A DNA stretch of 64,000 nt. Origin: Ramlibacter aurantiacus. Lineage in GTDB: Bacteria; Pseudomonadota; Gammaproteobacteria; Burkholderiales; Burkholderiaceae_C. The DNA lies in the NCBI RefSeq assembly GCF_016722895.1, contig NZ_JAEQNA010000007.1, positions 1 to 64,000 on the forward strand. The letters are read 5' to 3'. The notes below the pieces were generated by a model. It was not told the origin of the DNA. It saw only the letters and a program-made list of their open reading frames with translations, and searched no databases. This document shows, one piece after another, positions 51,283 through 60,329 of the stretch. Every line of letters begins with the position of its first letter. The first letter of the stretch is position 1. Made by a program: the position numbers and the translations under genes.

Positions 51283-51958
51283 ACAGGATGAAGATGAGGG
51301 CGCACAGGGCCCACCACTGAAAGGCATAGCCCAGGTTCTTGCCGGCCGTTCCGGCAGGCTGCGGCCAGTCGCGCAACAAGCCTTCCGAGGCTTTGCCGGT
51401 CTGCTGCACCGACACGGCCATGAGGGGAAGGCCGGTCTCGGCACGGAACGCGGGCAGGTCGAGATTTTGCCGGATGGGTCCGCCCGGGGCCTCGGCGAAC
51501 TCATAAAGCTTAGCCGGTGGGGGGGCGATGCGGCCGCCGACCGTGACCTCACCCGGCGGTGTCTGCACCGGCGGCAGCCGCTCGCGCTCGACAAAGTTGC
51601 GCGGCACCCAGCCACGCTGCACCAGCACCACGGCGTCGGCCCCCGATAGCCGCAGCGGCGTGACCACGTAAAAGCCCGGCCGTCCCTGCATCTGCCGGTT
51701 GTCCAGGAAGACGGTGTGTTGCGCGACCCATTGACCGCGCAACTGCACGCGGCGGTGCAGGAGGTCGCCTGGATCGGCGCGCGCGAGCTGGCCTGCATCC
51801 AGCGATGGCTCGCTTTCGCGCGCGCGAATGGCGGCTTCAAGGCCGAGCTTCTGCTGCGCACGGGACCATTGCCACTGCCCAAGGGCCAGCGTCGCCGCGA
51901 TGCCCAGCGCGGCGGCCAAGGTGAGCGCCCAGAAGCGCCAGCTCCTCACGAGGGGCAC
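51230..51958 (-). CDS. SURF1-family cytochrome oxidase assembly protein
   Basis: This protein of about 242 residues has two membrane helices, one at each end (FWALTLAAALGIAATLALGQW and FQWWALCALIFILYVWFQ). A periplasmic loop between them holds SURF1 motifs such as VFLDNRQMQGRPGFYVVTPL and VLVQRGWVPRN. It helps insert heme A into subunit I. Start options are GTG 51958 or GTG 51949; the longer open frame to 52237 runs antisense through the DUF2909 gene and is not used. The gene order surf1-ctaA-ctaB-sco is typical. Confidence 0.9.
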   Translation of the reverse strand: MPLVRSWRFWALTLAAALGIAATLALGQWQWSRAQQKLGLEAAIRARESEPSLDAGQLARADPGDLLHRRVQLRGQWVAQHTVFLDNRQMQGRPGFYVVTPLRLSGADAVVLVQRGWVPRNFVERERLPPVQTPPGEVTVGGRIAPPPAKLYEFAEAPGGPIRQNLDLPAFRAETGLPLMAVSVQQTGKASEGLLRDWPQPAGTAGKNLGYAFQWWALCALIFILYVWFQFIAPRRRRPRSA

Positions 51959-51973
51959 CGGATAATCCTCGGC

Positions 51974-52198
51974 ATGAAAGTGCTCCTGATCGCGCTGGCC
52001 TTCGCGGCCATCATCGGCAGCCTCGCGGCTGCCTTGTATTTCATGATGAAGGAGGGTGAAGGCGACAAGCCGAAGAGCGGGCACATGGCGCGAGCTCTCG
52101 CGTTCCGGGTGGGCTTCTCGATCCTGCTGTTCATCTGCATCCTGCTTGCCTGGAAGTTCGGCTATCTGAGGCCCACCGGCATCCCGCTTTCGGGCTGA
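51974..52198 (+). CDS. DUF2909 twin-transmembrane small protein
   Basis: This 74-residue protein has two membrane helices (LLIALAFAAIIGSLAAALYFM and a second near the C-terminus) linked by a charged loop. Small proteins of this DUF2909 type sit beside oxidase genes in many betaproteobacteria; no biochemical function is known. It is the only plus-strand gene inside the oxidase cluster, diverging from surf1 across 15 bases and converging on coxC. Confidence 0.8.
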   Translation: MKVLLIALAFAAIIGSLAAALYFMMKEGEGDKPKSGHMARALAFRVGFSILLFICILLAWKFGYLRPTGIPLSG

Positions 52199-52206
52199 TC
52201 CAAAGA

Positions 52207-52232
52207 CAAAGGGCCGCTCACGCGGCCCTTTG
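52207..52232. terminator. Bidirectional terminator between DUF2909 gene and coxC
   Basis: An eleven-base-pair perfect stem (CAAAGGGCCGC / GCGGCCCTTTG) with loop TCAC lies between the two convergent genes. The A/T-rich arm ends give a short T run on each strand. Confidence 0.85.
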
Positions 52233-52246
52233 TTCATTCCCCTGCG

Positions 52247-53128
52247 TCAGAGCCAGTAGACCAGCACATACAGGCCCAGCCAGACCACGTCCACGAAGTG
52301 CCAGTACCAGGCGGCGCCTTCGAAGCCGAAGTGCCGATCGGCCGAGAAGTGACCCCGGTGCAGGCGCAAGGTGATGAACAACAGCATCAGCATGCCGACC
52401 AGCACGTGGAACCCGTGGAAGCCGGTGAGCATGAAGAAGGTCGAGCCGTAGGCGCCGGACGTGAGCTTGAGGTTCAGGTCACGATAGGCATGGACGTACT
52501 CGTAGCCCTGCACGCACAAGAAGACGATACCCAGGACGACGGTGGCCCACATGAAGGCGATGGTCTTGCCACGGTGGTTCTCGCGCAGCGCGTGGTGGGC
52601 GATGGTCAGGGTCACACCGGAGCTCAGCAGCAACGCGGTGTTGATCGTCGGCAGCCAGAACGGCGTCATGGTCTGGAAGGGCTCCACGATGCCGGCGGGC
52701 GATGCCGTCACGCCTGGCGCGGCGGTGGGCCAGACGCCCTTGAAATCGGGCCAGAGCAGGGCGTTCTCGATGCCGGCGAGCGCGGGGACGGAATGCGCGC
52801 GCATCCACCAGAGGGCCGTGAAGAACGCGCCGAAGAACATTACCTCCGAGAAGATGAACCAGCTCATGCTCCAGCGGTAGGACAGGTCGATCTTGCGGCC
52901 GTACAAGCCCGACTCGCTTTCGCGTACCGAATCACGGAACCACTGGAACAGAACCACGGCGATCCAGGCCAGGCCGAAGAACAGCGACCAACGCCCCCAC
53001 TCGGCGCCGTTGATCCACATGCCGGCGCCCAGGATGACGAAGAACAGGCCCAGGGCCATCATCGCCGGGTGGCGCGACGGCTGGGGCACGTAGTAGTACG
53101 GCGTGGTGCCGTGGACGCTGGTACTCAT
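52247..53128 (-). CDS. coxC: Cytochrome c oxidase subunit III
   Basis: This 293-residue seven-helix membrane subunit of the aa3-type oxidase has YYVPQPSRHPAMMALGLF, SWFIFSEVMFFGAFFTALWW, a HGFHVLVG motif and WHFVDVVWLGLYVLVYWL at the C-terminus, as expected for the family. The ATG at 53128 is preferred over 53146. It is the last structural gene of the leftward operon coxB-coxA-small protein-ctaG-DUF2970-coxC, and a terminator follows. Confidence 0.95.
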   Translation of the reverse strand: MSTSVHGTTPYYYVPQPSRHPAMMALGLFFVILGAGMWINGAEWGRWSLFFGLAWIAVVLFQWFRDSVRESESGLYGRKIDLSYRWSMSWFIFSEVMFFGAFFTALWWMRAHSVPALAGIENALLWPDFKGVWPTAAPGVTASPAGIVEPFQTMTPFWLPTINTALLLSSGVTLTIAHHALRENHRGKTIAFMWATVVLGIVFLCVQGYEYVHAYRDLNLKLTSGAYGSTFFMLTGFHGFHVLVGMLMLLFITLRLHRGHFSADRHFGFEGAAWYWHFVDVVWLGLYVLVYWL

Positions 53129-53174
53129 CTCAACTCCTGCTTGCAATTCAATTCTTGTGTCGTTCGGCGAAAGG

Positions 53175-53375
53175 TCAGTTCACGATCCAGTGGACCAGGC
53201 CCACCAGGGCCGCCACGAACAGCACCACGGCCACCAGTGCCACCGCGATGATGTGCAACGGATTGAGCCGGCGCAGGTCCTGCTGGTAGGCGCTGTTCTT
53301 GCGAATGCCCAGGAATGCCCAGGCCACGGCCTTGGCGGTGTGCAGGATCGATCCGCGAGGCGGCTGTGAATCCAT
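53175..53375 (-). CDS. DUF2970 small membrane protein
   Basis: This 66-residue protein carries the DUF2970 pattern (VAWAFLGIRKNSAYQQDLRRLNPLHII) and one C-terminal membrane helix. It occurs between ctaG and coxC in many betaproteobacterial oxidase operons. An accessory or stability role is inferred from position only. It overlaps no neighbour: ctaG ends 17 bases upstream and coxC begins 46 bases downstream. Confidence 0.88.
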   Translation of the reverse strand: MDSQPPRGSILHTAKAVAWAFLGIRKNSAYQQDLRRLNPLHIIAVALVAVVLFVAALVGLVHWIVN

Positions 53376-53392
53376 GGCGACGCGATCCGCGG

Positions 53393-53983
53393 TCACGAGC
53401 GTGGGGAGGTATCGGCCGTCGACGCCGTGGGGGCCGGCGGCACGCGCGCACCGACCTCGAAGAAGGTGTACGACAGCGTGATCGTGGTCACATCCTTGGG
53501 CAGCCGGGGGTCGATGATGAAGGCCACCGGCCATTCCTTTTTCTCACCCGGCTCCAGCGTGTACTGGTTGAAGCAGAAGCACTCGAGCTTGTTGAAGTGG
53601 GCCGCCGATTGACGTGGGGCATAGCTCGGGATGGCCTGTGCCGCCATGCGGCGATCCTGCATGTTCTGGAACTCGTACATCACCGTGGTGAGCTGACCAG
53701 GGTGCACCTGCACCGACCGCTGTGCGGGGCGGAACTGCCACGGACCGCGCGCATTGGCGTCGAACTCGACGGTGATGGTGCGACTGGTGTCGACCTGCGT
53801 GTTGGCCGGCAGCTTGGCCGCCCCGCCCGGGACCTGCCGCTCACTGACCGCCAGGATGTTGATGCCCAGAGCCTCGCACACGTGTTTGTAGATGGGCACC
53901 AACGCGTAGCCGAAGGCGAACATGCCGGCCGTGACGACGACCAGCTTGCCCACCATGCGAAGGTTTTGTCGCGCGATGCTCAT
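53393..53983 (-). CDS. ctaG: Cytochrome c oxidase assembly protein CtaG/Cox11
   Basis: This 196-residue protein is anchored by one N-terminal helix (VVVTAGMFAFGYALVPIY) with a periplasmic Ig-like domain. The copper-binding motif NKLECFCFNQ and the downstream PVAFIIDPRLP are diagnostic. It delivers copper to the CuB site of subunit I. It starts at ATG 53983, eight bases after the stop of the small assembly protein gene. Confidence 0.95.
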   Translation of the reverse strand: MSIARQNLRMVGKLVVVTAGMFAFGYALVPIYKHVCEALGINILAVSERQVPGGAAKLPANTQVDTSRTITVEFDANARGPWQFRPAQRSVQVHPGQLTTVMYEFQNMQDRRMAAQAIPSYAPRQSAAHFNKLECFCFNQYTLEPGEKKEWPVAFIIDPRLPKDVTTITLSYTFFEVGARVPPAPTASTADTSPRS

Positions 53984-53991
53984 GCTCGACC

Positions 53992-54111
53992 CTAGCGCCC
54001 CATCAGGAAGTACTTGGCCATGATGCCGATGAAGAAGGCTGCCGCGATCGAGGCCAGCACCAGCCCCAGGCGGAGATTGCCCTTCCTGCGGTGTTCGTCC
54101 TTGCCTGCCAT
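53992..54111 (-). CDS. Cytochrome oxidase small assembly protein
   Basis: A 39-residue ORF lies between coxA and ctaG. It starts MAGKDEHRRKGNLRLGLVL and continues as a single membrane helix ending KYFLMGR. Short proteins with this basic N-terminus plus one helix occupy the same position in related oxidase clusters. It is too short for most automatic calls. Role in assembly is inferred from position. Confidence 0.8.
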   Translation of the reverse strand: MAGKDEHRRKGNLRLGLVLASIAAAFFIGIMAKYFLMGR

Positions 54112-54134
54112 GTTGCCGCCCTGCCGCCGAGGCT

Positions 54135-55823
54135 TCAGTGGACCGGGTTCGGGTTCGGGTTATCCGGCTGCACGCGCGCATCGAGCACGCGGGTCGCCGT
54201 GGCGTCCAGCCGCGGGGGCACCTCGAAGGTATGGAACGGCGCCGGCGACGGCACTTCCCACTCCAGGCCTTCGGCGCCGCGGCCGTCGGCGTCGTTCCAC
54301 GGGCGTTGCGGCGCCGGGGCACCGCGGCCGCGCATCGTGGGCAGCACCACCCAGAAGAAGAAGTACACCTGCGCCAGGCCGAAGGCGAACGCACCCACCG
54401 AAGCCACCAGGTTGAAGTCGGCGAACTGCATCGGGTAGTCGGCGTACCGGCGCGGCATGCCGGCCAGCCCCAGGAAGTGCATCGGGAAGAAGGTGATGTT
54501 GAAGGAGATCAGCGACCACCAGAAGTGGATCTTGCCGCGGGTCTCGTCGTACATCACGCCGGTCCATTTGGGAACCCAGTAGTAGAAGCCGGCGAACAGC
54601 GCGTAGAGCGAGCCGGCCACCAGCACATAGTGGAAGTGGGCCACCACGTAGTAGGTGTCCTGCAGCAGCAGGTCGATCGGCGCCATGGCGAGGATCAGGC
54701 CGGTGAAGCCGCCGATGGTGAACACGAAGATGAAGCCGACGGCGAACAGCATGGGCGTCTCGAAGGTCATCGAGCCCTGCCACATCGTGGCGATCCAGTT
54801 GAAGATCTTCACGGCCGTCGGCACCGCGATCAGCATGGTCGCGTACATGAAGAACAGCTGACCGGTCACCGGCATGCCGGTCGTGAACATGTGGTGCGCC
54901 CACACGATGAACGACAGGATGGCGATGGAAGCCGTGGCGTACACCATGGACGCGTAGCCGAACAGGCGCTTGCGGGCGAAGGCCGGCACCACCTGGCTGA
55001 CGATGCCGAAGGCCGGCAAGATCATGATGTAGACCTCGGGGTGGCCGAAGAACCAGAAGATGTGCTGGTACATCACCGGGTCACCACCGCCGGCCGGGTT
55101 GAAGAAGGTCGTGCCGAAATGACGGTCGGTGAGCGTCATCGTGATGGCGCCGGCGAGCACGGGCATCACGGCGATCAGCAGGTAGGCGGTGATGAGCCAG
55201 GTCCAGCAGAACATCGGCATCTTCATCAGCGTCATGCCGGGGGCGCGCATGTTGAGGATGGTGACGATGATGTTGATCGAGCCCATGATGGAGCTGGCAC
55301 CCAGGATGTGCATGGCGAAGATCGCCAGGTCCATGGAAGGCCCCATCTGCAGGGTGAGCGGCGCGTACAGGGTCCAGCCGGCCGAAGGCGCGCCGGTGGG
55401 CGTGAAGAACGAGCCGGCCAGGATCGCGCCAGCGGGCACCATCAGCCAGAAGCTGAAGTTGTTCATGCGCGCGAAGGCCATGTCGGACGCCCCGATCTGC
55501 AGCGGGATCATCCAGTTCGCGAAGCCCACGAAGGCCGGCATGATGGCGCCGAACACCATGATCAGGCCGTGCATGGTGGTGAGCTGGTTGAACAGCTCGG
55601 GGTTCACCAACTGCAGCCCGGGCTGGAACAACTCGGCGCGGATGCCCAGGGCCAGCACGCCACCGAACATCAGCATGAAGAACGCGAACAACAGGTACAT
55701 CGTGCCGATGTCCTTGTGGTTGGTCGCATAGACCCAGCGCCGCCACCCGGCCGGGTGGTGGTCGTGGTGATGGTCGTGGGCGTGCTCGCCGCCGTGGGGG
55801 TGGTTGTCGAGGACTGCGCTCAT
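54135..55823 (-). CDS. coxA: Cytochrome c oxidase subunit I
   Basis: This 562-residue heme-copper oxidase subunit holds heme a and the heme a3-CuB centre. Twelve membrane helices are evident. WFFGHPEVYIMILPAFG gives a CuB-ligand His and the cross-linked Tyr, IVWAHHMFTTG the further CuB His pair, and VAHFHYVLV the heme ligands. A His-rich N-terminal tail (residues 8-23) is unusual and could bind metal. It lies 17 bases downstream of coxB. Confidence 0.96.
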   Translation of the reverse strand: MSAVLDNHPHGGEHAHDHHHDHHPAGWRRWVYATNHKDIGTMYLLFAFFMLMFGGVLALGIRAELFQPGLQLVNPELFNQLTTMHGLIMVFGAIMPAFVGFANWMIPLQIGASDMAFARMNNFSFWLMVPAGAILAGSFFTPTGAPSAGWTLYAPLTLQMGPSMDLAIFAMHILGASSIMGSINIIVTILNMRAPGMTLMKMPMFCWTWLITAYLLIAVMPVLAGAITMTLTDRHFGTTFFNPAGGGDPVMYQHIFWFFGHPEVYIMILPAFGIVSQVVPAFARKRLFGYASMVYATASIAILSFIVWAHHMFTTGMPVTGQLFFMYATMLIAVPTAVKIFNWIATMWQGSMTFETPMLFAVGFIFVFTIGGFTGLILAMAPIDLLLQDTYYVVAHFHYVLVAGSLYALFAGFYYWVPKWTGVMYDETRGKIHFWWSLISFNITFFPMHFLGLAGMPRRYADYPMQFADFNLVASVGAFAFGLAQVYFFFWVVLPTMRGRGAPAPQRPWNDADGRGAEGLEWEVPSPAPFHTFEVPPRLDATATRVLDARVQPDNPNPNPVH

Positions 55824-55840
55824 CTTGATTACCTCTGCGA

Positions 55841-57001
55841 TTACTTGGCGCGGATCGCCTGCACCTCGGCGGGCTGCACCACCTGCCCGGTCTTGTTGCC
55901 CCAGGCGTTCTTGGTGTAGCTGATCACGGCCGCGATGTCGGTGTCGGACAGCTGCTTCCAGGCGGGCATGGCTCCCTTGCCATTCAGGACAATCTCGATC
56001 GCGGGCGTCTTGTCGGCGGCGGTCACGATGGGCGAACCGTCGAGCGCCTTGATCGGGCCCGCGCCCTTGCCGTTGGCCTGGTGGCAGGCGGCGCAATTGG
56101 CGGCGTACACCTTCTCGCCGCGGGCCGTGATGTCGGCCAGCTCCCAGACCTTGTTCGGGTCGTCCATGCGGGCGGCCATCTTCTTCTGCTCGGCCTCGAC
56201 CCACGCGGCGTAGTCGCCATTCGAGACCACCTTCACGTGGATGGGCATGTAGGCGTGCTCCTTGCCACAGAGTTCGTAGCACTGGCCGTAGAAATCACCC
56301 ACCCGCTCAGCGCGAAACCAGGTGTCGCGCACGAAGCCGGGGATGGCGTCCTGCTTGACGCCGAAAGCCGGCACGCCCCAGGCGTGGATGACGTCGTTGG
56401 CGGTGGTGATGATGCGAACCTTCTTGCCCACGGGCACGACCAGCGGGTTGTCCACCTTGAGCAGGTAGTCGTTGGGCATCTGGCCCTTCGCACCCTCGTC
56501 GGACATCTGGCGGTGGGTCGCATCGAGCGACGACAGGAACGAGATGCCGGCGCCTTCGCCGTTGAGGTAGTCGTAACCCCAGCGCCACTGGTAGCCGGTG
56601 GCCTTGATGGTGAGGTCGGCGTTGCTCGTGTCCTTGGCCGCGACCAGCACCTTGGTGGCTGGCAGGGCCATGATGATGACGATGAGGAAGGGGATGGCGG
56701 TCCAGATCACTTCGACCGTGACCGACTCGTGGAAGTTGGCCGGCTTGGCACCCTTCGAGCGGCGATGCTTCCAGATGGAATAGAACATCACCGAAAAGAC
56801 CAGCAGGAAGATCACGATGCAGGTGATCAGCATGAACCAGTGCAGCCAGGCTTGCTCGGCGGCAATCCGGGTGACGGCTTCGTGAAGGTTCAGCTGGCGA
56901 ACGCCGGGACCACCCGGCAGGTCTTGCACCTGCGCCAGCGCACTGCCACCAGCGGCCCCGGCAGCCAGCAAGGCGGCCAGCTTCTGGTAAATGCTCTTCA
57001 T
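55841..57001 (-). CDS. coxB: Cytochrome c oxidase subunit II with fused cytochrome c domain
   Basis: This 386-residue protein has a signal peptide, two membrane helices (residues about 45-110), and a cupredoxin domain with the CuA site CYELCGKEHAYM and an upstream His in VIHAWGVPAFG. It ends in a cytochrome c domain with heme motif CAACH and an axial Met candidate in GKGAMPAW. The oxidase is therefore of the caa3-like type, with a covalently attached electron donor. It starts the oxidase operon. Confidence 0.95.
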   Translation of the reverse strand: MKSIYQKLAALLAAGAAGGSALAQVQDLPGGPGVRQLNLHEAVTRIAAEQAWLHWFMLITCIVIFLLVFSVMFYSIWKHRRSKGAKPANFHESVTVEVIWTAIPFLIVIIMALPATKVLVAAKDTSNADLTIKATGYQWRWGYDYLNGEGAGISFLSSLDATHRQMSDEGAKGQMPNDYLLKVDNPLVVPVGKKVRIITTANDVIHAWGVPAFGVKQDAIPGFVRDTWFRAERVGDFYGQCYELCGKEHAYMPIHVKVVSNGDYAAWVEAEQKKMAARMDDPNKVWELADITARGEKVYAANCAACHQANGKGAGPIKALDGSPIVTAADKTPAIEIVLNGKGAMPAWKQLSDTDIAAVISYTKNAWGNKTGQVVQPAEVQAIRAK

Positions 57002-57057
57002 CGTTTTCACTTCGTATCCACCTTCAAGACAAACCGCCAGCATCGCGACCCGCTGCC

Positions 57058-57531
57058 TCACGCAGATTCGCGCAAGGCTCTTCTGATCTCCTGGGCGAGC
57101 TGCGCGCGCAATTCGGGGCGCACGTAGCGGCCGATGCACACCGAGCGGCCGTTCGCCGACAACTCGATGAGCGACCGCTCGTCCAGGCGTGGCCCCACGC
57201 GGACCCACTCCCGGTTGAATTCCGCTCGCTCGCGGCGGCCCGCACTCTCCAGCTCGACCACCAGCAGGGGCCCGGTCAGGCTGATGCGTTCGCCATCTCC
57301 GGCATGCCGGGCATACGCCAGGAAGGCCAGGCCCACCACCAGCAGCTCCAGCCCGGCGATGGGCACGACGAAGGTGGCACCCTGGAACCAGAACCCGATG
57401 GCGATGCCCATGGAGACGACGCACAACGATGCGTAAACCCAGCCCAATTGCGCGGGCGATATCGAGCAGTTCCGCTTCAGCGCCCACTCGATGGACTGGC
57501 CCTGAATCGTGGCGAATCGATATCCCCGCAT
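57058..57531 (-). CDS. DUF2244 membrane protein
   Basis: This 157-residue protein has two adjacent membrane helices (residues about 30-75) and a C-terminal cytoplasmic domain (REWVRVGPRLDERSLIELSANGRSVCIGRYV), a pattern typical of DUF2244. It is found upstream of coxB in many proteobacteria, but its role is unknown. It is 57 bases from coxB on the same strand and may be the first gene of the transcript. Confidence 0.85.
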   Translation of the reverse strand: MRGYRFATIQGQSIEWALKRNCSISPAQLGWVYASLCVVSMGIAIGFWFQGATFVVPIAGLELLVVGLAFLAYARHAGDGERISLTGPLLVVELESAGRRERAEFNREWVRVGPRLDERSLIELSANGRSVCIGRYVRPELRAQLAQEIRRALRESA

Positions 57532-57607
57532 GGAAGATGCTGGCCGCTCACAAGATCAACGCGCGATTGTAGCGTGCGCCCGAGAGGCTCCTGAGCCTGC
57601 GCGGGGC

Positions 57608-58495
57608 CTAGCCGCCCCCCTTGCGCAGCAGGCTGCGCATGTCCTCGAGAGAGAGCGACGACTCGGCACCCAGGCGCATCCTCGGCTGGGGCTTGAGTGC
57701 GTGGCCGTAGATGATCTCGAAGGTGAGCGCGAGCCGTCCGTCGGGGCCGGCGAGTTCGTGCGTGAGGGCGTCCCGAAGCTCCTGGCGCCAGCGCTTGCCC
57801 CGCAAACCAGGGAAACGCCCTGGATGCAGGTTCGCGCCCAGCTCACGCAGCTCGGCCAGGAGCGCGTCCGCGTCAGACCAGGTGAGCGTGAGCCGCTCCA
57901 TGTCCATCACCGGCTCGGCGAAACCCGCGTGCACCAACATGTCGCCCCAGTCGTGCATGTCGGTGAACTCGGGCGCGGGCGGGGGCCAGCCGTGGCGGGC
58001 ATACACCTGGCGCAGTTCGTTCAGGCTGTCCGGGCCGAGGCAGGAGAACATCAGGAAGCCGTCGACTGCCAGCGCTCGGTGCCATTGCCAGATCAGGGCC
58101 TGGGGATCGGCACTCGGGTGCAGGGCCATGTTGGCCCAGAGCATTTGCGCCTGTCCATCGGCCAGGCCGTCGACGACGCGCACCCGACCCCCACCCCAGG
58201 TTTTCCACCATGGCTTCGCGAACTCCCGGGCGGCAACCTCCCGCCGGATCGGATCGGGCTCGGCCACCAAGGATTCGGCCTGCGGATACTGCGCGGCCAC
58301 CAGGCGTTGCGCCTGCAGCCCACCGCGCACCGGCTCCCAGTCGGCCCACACGCGCGGCTGCAGGCGGATCCACTGCAGGCGCTCCTGCATGCGTCGACCC
58401 ACCTCCTCGTGCAACCACGGTGAACGTGGCGGTGCGCGCAGCTGCCACCGTGCGGCAGCGGGAGGGTCGATGGTGGGGGGTCTGGTGTCGGGCAT
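57608..58495 (-). CDS. BioC-like methyltransferase with eroded SAM motif
   Basis: This 295-residue class I methyltransferase-like protein resembles BioC, the malonyl-ACP methyltransferase of biotin synthesis. It has the QMLWANMALHPSADPQALIWQW motif in two parts, GFLMFSCLGPDSLNELRQVY, and a DMHDWGDMLVHAGFAEPVMDME stretch seen in BioC. The region that should hold the SAM loop (GCGxG) reads PVRGGLQAQRLVA and lacks it, so activity is doubtful. It is divergent from comF, an arrangement seen in related genomes. Confidence 0.75.
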   Translation of the reverse strand: MPDTRPPTIDPPAAARWQLRAPPRSPWLHEEVGRRMQERLQWIRLQPRVWADWEPVRGGLQAQRLVAAQYPQAESLVAEPDPIRREVAAREFAKPWWKTWGGGRVRVVDGLADGQAQMLWANMALHPSADPQALIWQWHRALAVDGFLMFSCLGPDSLNELRQVYARHGWPPPAPEFTDMHDWGDMLVHAGFAEPVMDMERLTLTWSDADALLAELRELGANLHPGRFPGLRGKRWRQELRDALTHELAGPDGRLALTFEIIYGHALKPQPRMRLGAESSLSLEDMRSLLRKGGG

Positions 58496-58552
58496 GAGAC
58501 TGCGCGGCCAGGCCAAGGCCTGCCGCGGGAGCGAGCCAGTATATTGAGCCGC

Positions 58553-59248
58553 ATGTGGCGTCCCTGGTTCGACCGACTCGCACTCGCCGCGCCGTCCCGG
58601 TGCGAGGTCTGCCGCGCATGGCCCGCGCGCCCGGTCTGCCAGGCCTGTCGATATCGCTTCGCCCAAACCGTTTCGCGCTGCGGACGGTGCGCCTTGATCC
58701 TCCCCGGTGGCCTGCAGGTCTGCGGCTCCTGTTTGCGCGAACCACCAGAGCTGGACGCCTGCCATGCGGCCGTCGACTATGCCTTTCCCTGGACCGGCCT
58801 GATCGCCCGCTTCAAGTTCCAGGACGAGCCCGGCTGGGCCAGACCGTTGGCCGACCTCATGCGGGCCGTGCCGGCCATCGCCCATGCCGTGTCCACAGCC
58901 GACCGGGTGGTGCCGATGCCGCTGTCGCGCCGGCGCCTGTCCGAACGCGGCTTCAACCAGGCGCTGGAGCTGGCTCGGAGGCTCGGCGCCGGGTGCGTCG
59001 ATGCGCGGCTGCTGCTGCGGGTGCGCGACACCCTGCCGCAAGCCTCGCTCGATCTGTCGCGACGCCGGGCCAACGTGGCCCAGGCATTCGCCGTGGACCC
59101 GCTGCGCGCGGCTTGCCTGGCCGGCTCGCACGTGCTGCTGGTGGACGACGTCATGACCAGCGGCGCCTCACTTGCCGCAGCGGCCCGGGCGCTGCGGCAG
59201 GCGGGCGCCGCCCGCGTCACGGGCGTGGTGCTCGCCCGAACCGCCTGA
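58553..59248 (+). CDS. ComF-family phosphoribosyltransferase-like protein
   Basis: This 231-residue protein has an N-terminal zinc-binding double Cys motif (CEVCRAWPARPVCQAC, CGRC, CGSC) and a C-terminal PRTase domain with VLLVDDVMTSGASLAAAA. ComF proteins act in DNA uptake and recombination in competent bacteria; their enzymatic activity is unproven. ATG 58553 is preferred over a TTG at 58544. It is followed by trmL after 24 bases. Confidence 0.9.
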   Translation: MWRPWFDRLALAAPSRCEVCRAWPARPVCQACRYRFAQTVSRCGRCALILPGGLQVCGSCLREPPELDACHAAVDYAFPWTGLIARFKFQDEPGWARPLADLMRAVPAIAHAVSTADRVVPMPLSRRRLSERGFNQALELARRLGAGCVDARLLLRVRDTLPQASLDLSRRRANVAQAFAVDPLRAACLAGSHVLLVDDVMTSGASLAAAARALRQAGAARVTGVVLARTA

Positions 59249-59272
59249 CGCAGCCATCGCGATACTCGCCGC

Positions 59273-59782
59273 ATGTTCCACATCGTCCTGGTCGAGCCCG
59301 AGATTCCGCCCAACACCGGCAATGTGATTCGGCTCGCCGCGAACACGGGCTGCACGCTGCACCTGGTCGAGCCTTTGGGGTTCTCGATGGAAGACCGCCT
59401 GATGCGCCGCGCGGGCCTGGACTATCACGAGTGGGCCGACGTTCGCCGGCATGGCGGCTGGCCGGCGTTCCTGGCGGCGATGAACCCGGACCCGCAGCGC
59501 CTGTTCGCGCTCACCACGCGCGGGACGCGCCTTGTGCACGAGGTGGCCTTCCGCCCCGGCGACTGGCTGGTGTTCGGCTCTGAATCTCGCGGGCTCTCGC
59601 CGCAGCTGCGCGAATCGTTTCCGGCGCAGCAATGGTTGAAGCTGCCCATGCGCCCGGGGCAGCGCAGCCTCAATCTGTCGAACGCGGTCGCGGTGACCGT
59701 GTTCGAGGCCTGGCGGCAGAACGGGTTTGCCACCACCGCCGAAGCCGACTACGGTGGCGGCACGCGCCCGCCCACCACATGA
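59273..59782 (+). CDS. trmL: tRNA (cytidine(34)-2'-O)-methyltransferase TrmL
   Basis: This 169-residue SPOUT-fold enzyme methylates the wobble ribose of certain tRNA-Leu. It has VEPEIPPNTGNVIRLAANTG, the GSESRGLSP loop, and the C-terminal knot SLNLSNAVAVTVFEAWRQ. Length is close to the family norm with a short C-terminal extension. It probably shares a transcript with comF. Confidence 0.93.
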   Translation: MFHIVLVEPEIPPNTGNVIRLAANTGCTLHLVEPLGFSMEDRLMRRAGLDYHEWADVRRHGGWPAFLAAMNPDPQRLFALTTRGTRLVHEVAFRPGDWLVFGSESRGLSPQLRESFPAQQWLKLPMRPGQRSLNLSNAVAVTVFEAWRQNGFATTAEADYGGGTRPPTT

Positions 59783-59802
59783 TCCATCCACAAGGAGACG
59801 CC

Positions 59803-60255
59803 ATGTACCAACGCATCCTCGTTCCCATCGACGGCAGCGATGCATCGCTGCACGCACTCGACACGGCCATTGGCCTGGCGCGGGCCTTCAAGGCACAGCT
59901 GCGGCTGATCCATGTGCTGGAAGACGCGGCCTACCTGGCCGGCTACGACCCCGCCGGCGCCGCCGCCGGCGAGCTGTACCAGGCCACACGCGAGAGCGGC
60001 GAGCAGATCGTCAAGGACGCCGCCGCCAGGGTGCAGGCCGCCGGCCTGCAGGCCGAGACCTTGTTCGTGGATCGCTTTGGCGACCGCTTGCCGGATGCCA
60101 TCGCCACCGCCGCCAAGGACTGGGGCGCCGACCTCATCGTGGTGGGCACGCACGGCCGCCGCGGACTCAGCCGGCTGATGCTGGGCAGTGGGGCCGAGCA
60201 GATCATCCGGACGGCGCCGGTGCCGGTGCTGGTGGCCAGGCAGCGGTCGCACTGA
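59803..60255 (+). CDS. Universal stress protein (UspA family)
   Basis: This 150-residue protein with the Usp fold begins MYQRILVPIDGSDASLHAL and has the ATP-binding motif GTHGRRGLSRLMLGSGAEQII near the C-terminus, so it is of the nucleotide-binding kind. A strong AAGGAG lies before the ATG at 59803. It follows trmL by 20 bases. Its stress role is not deducible from sequence. Confidence 0.92.
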   Translation: MYQRILVPIDGSDASLHALDTAIGLARAFKAQLRLIHVLEDAAYLAGYDPAGAAAGELYQATRESGEQIVKDAAARVQAAGLQAETLFVDRFGDRLPDAIATAAKDWGADLIVVGTHGRRGLSRLMLGSGAEQIIRTAPVPVLVARQRSH

Positions 60256-60329
60256 CAGGCTAACTGCGCATCTCCCGCCTCGCAGACGGCCGGCCATCGC
60301 CACAGCGATCCTTGTTGCAAGGGCGCCTA

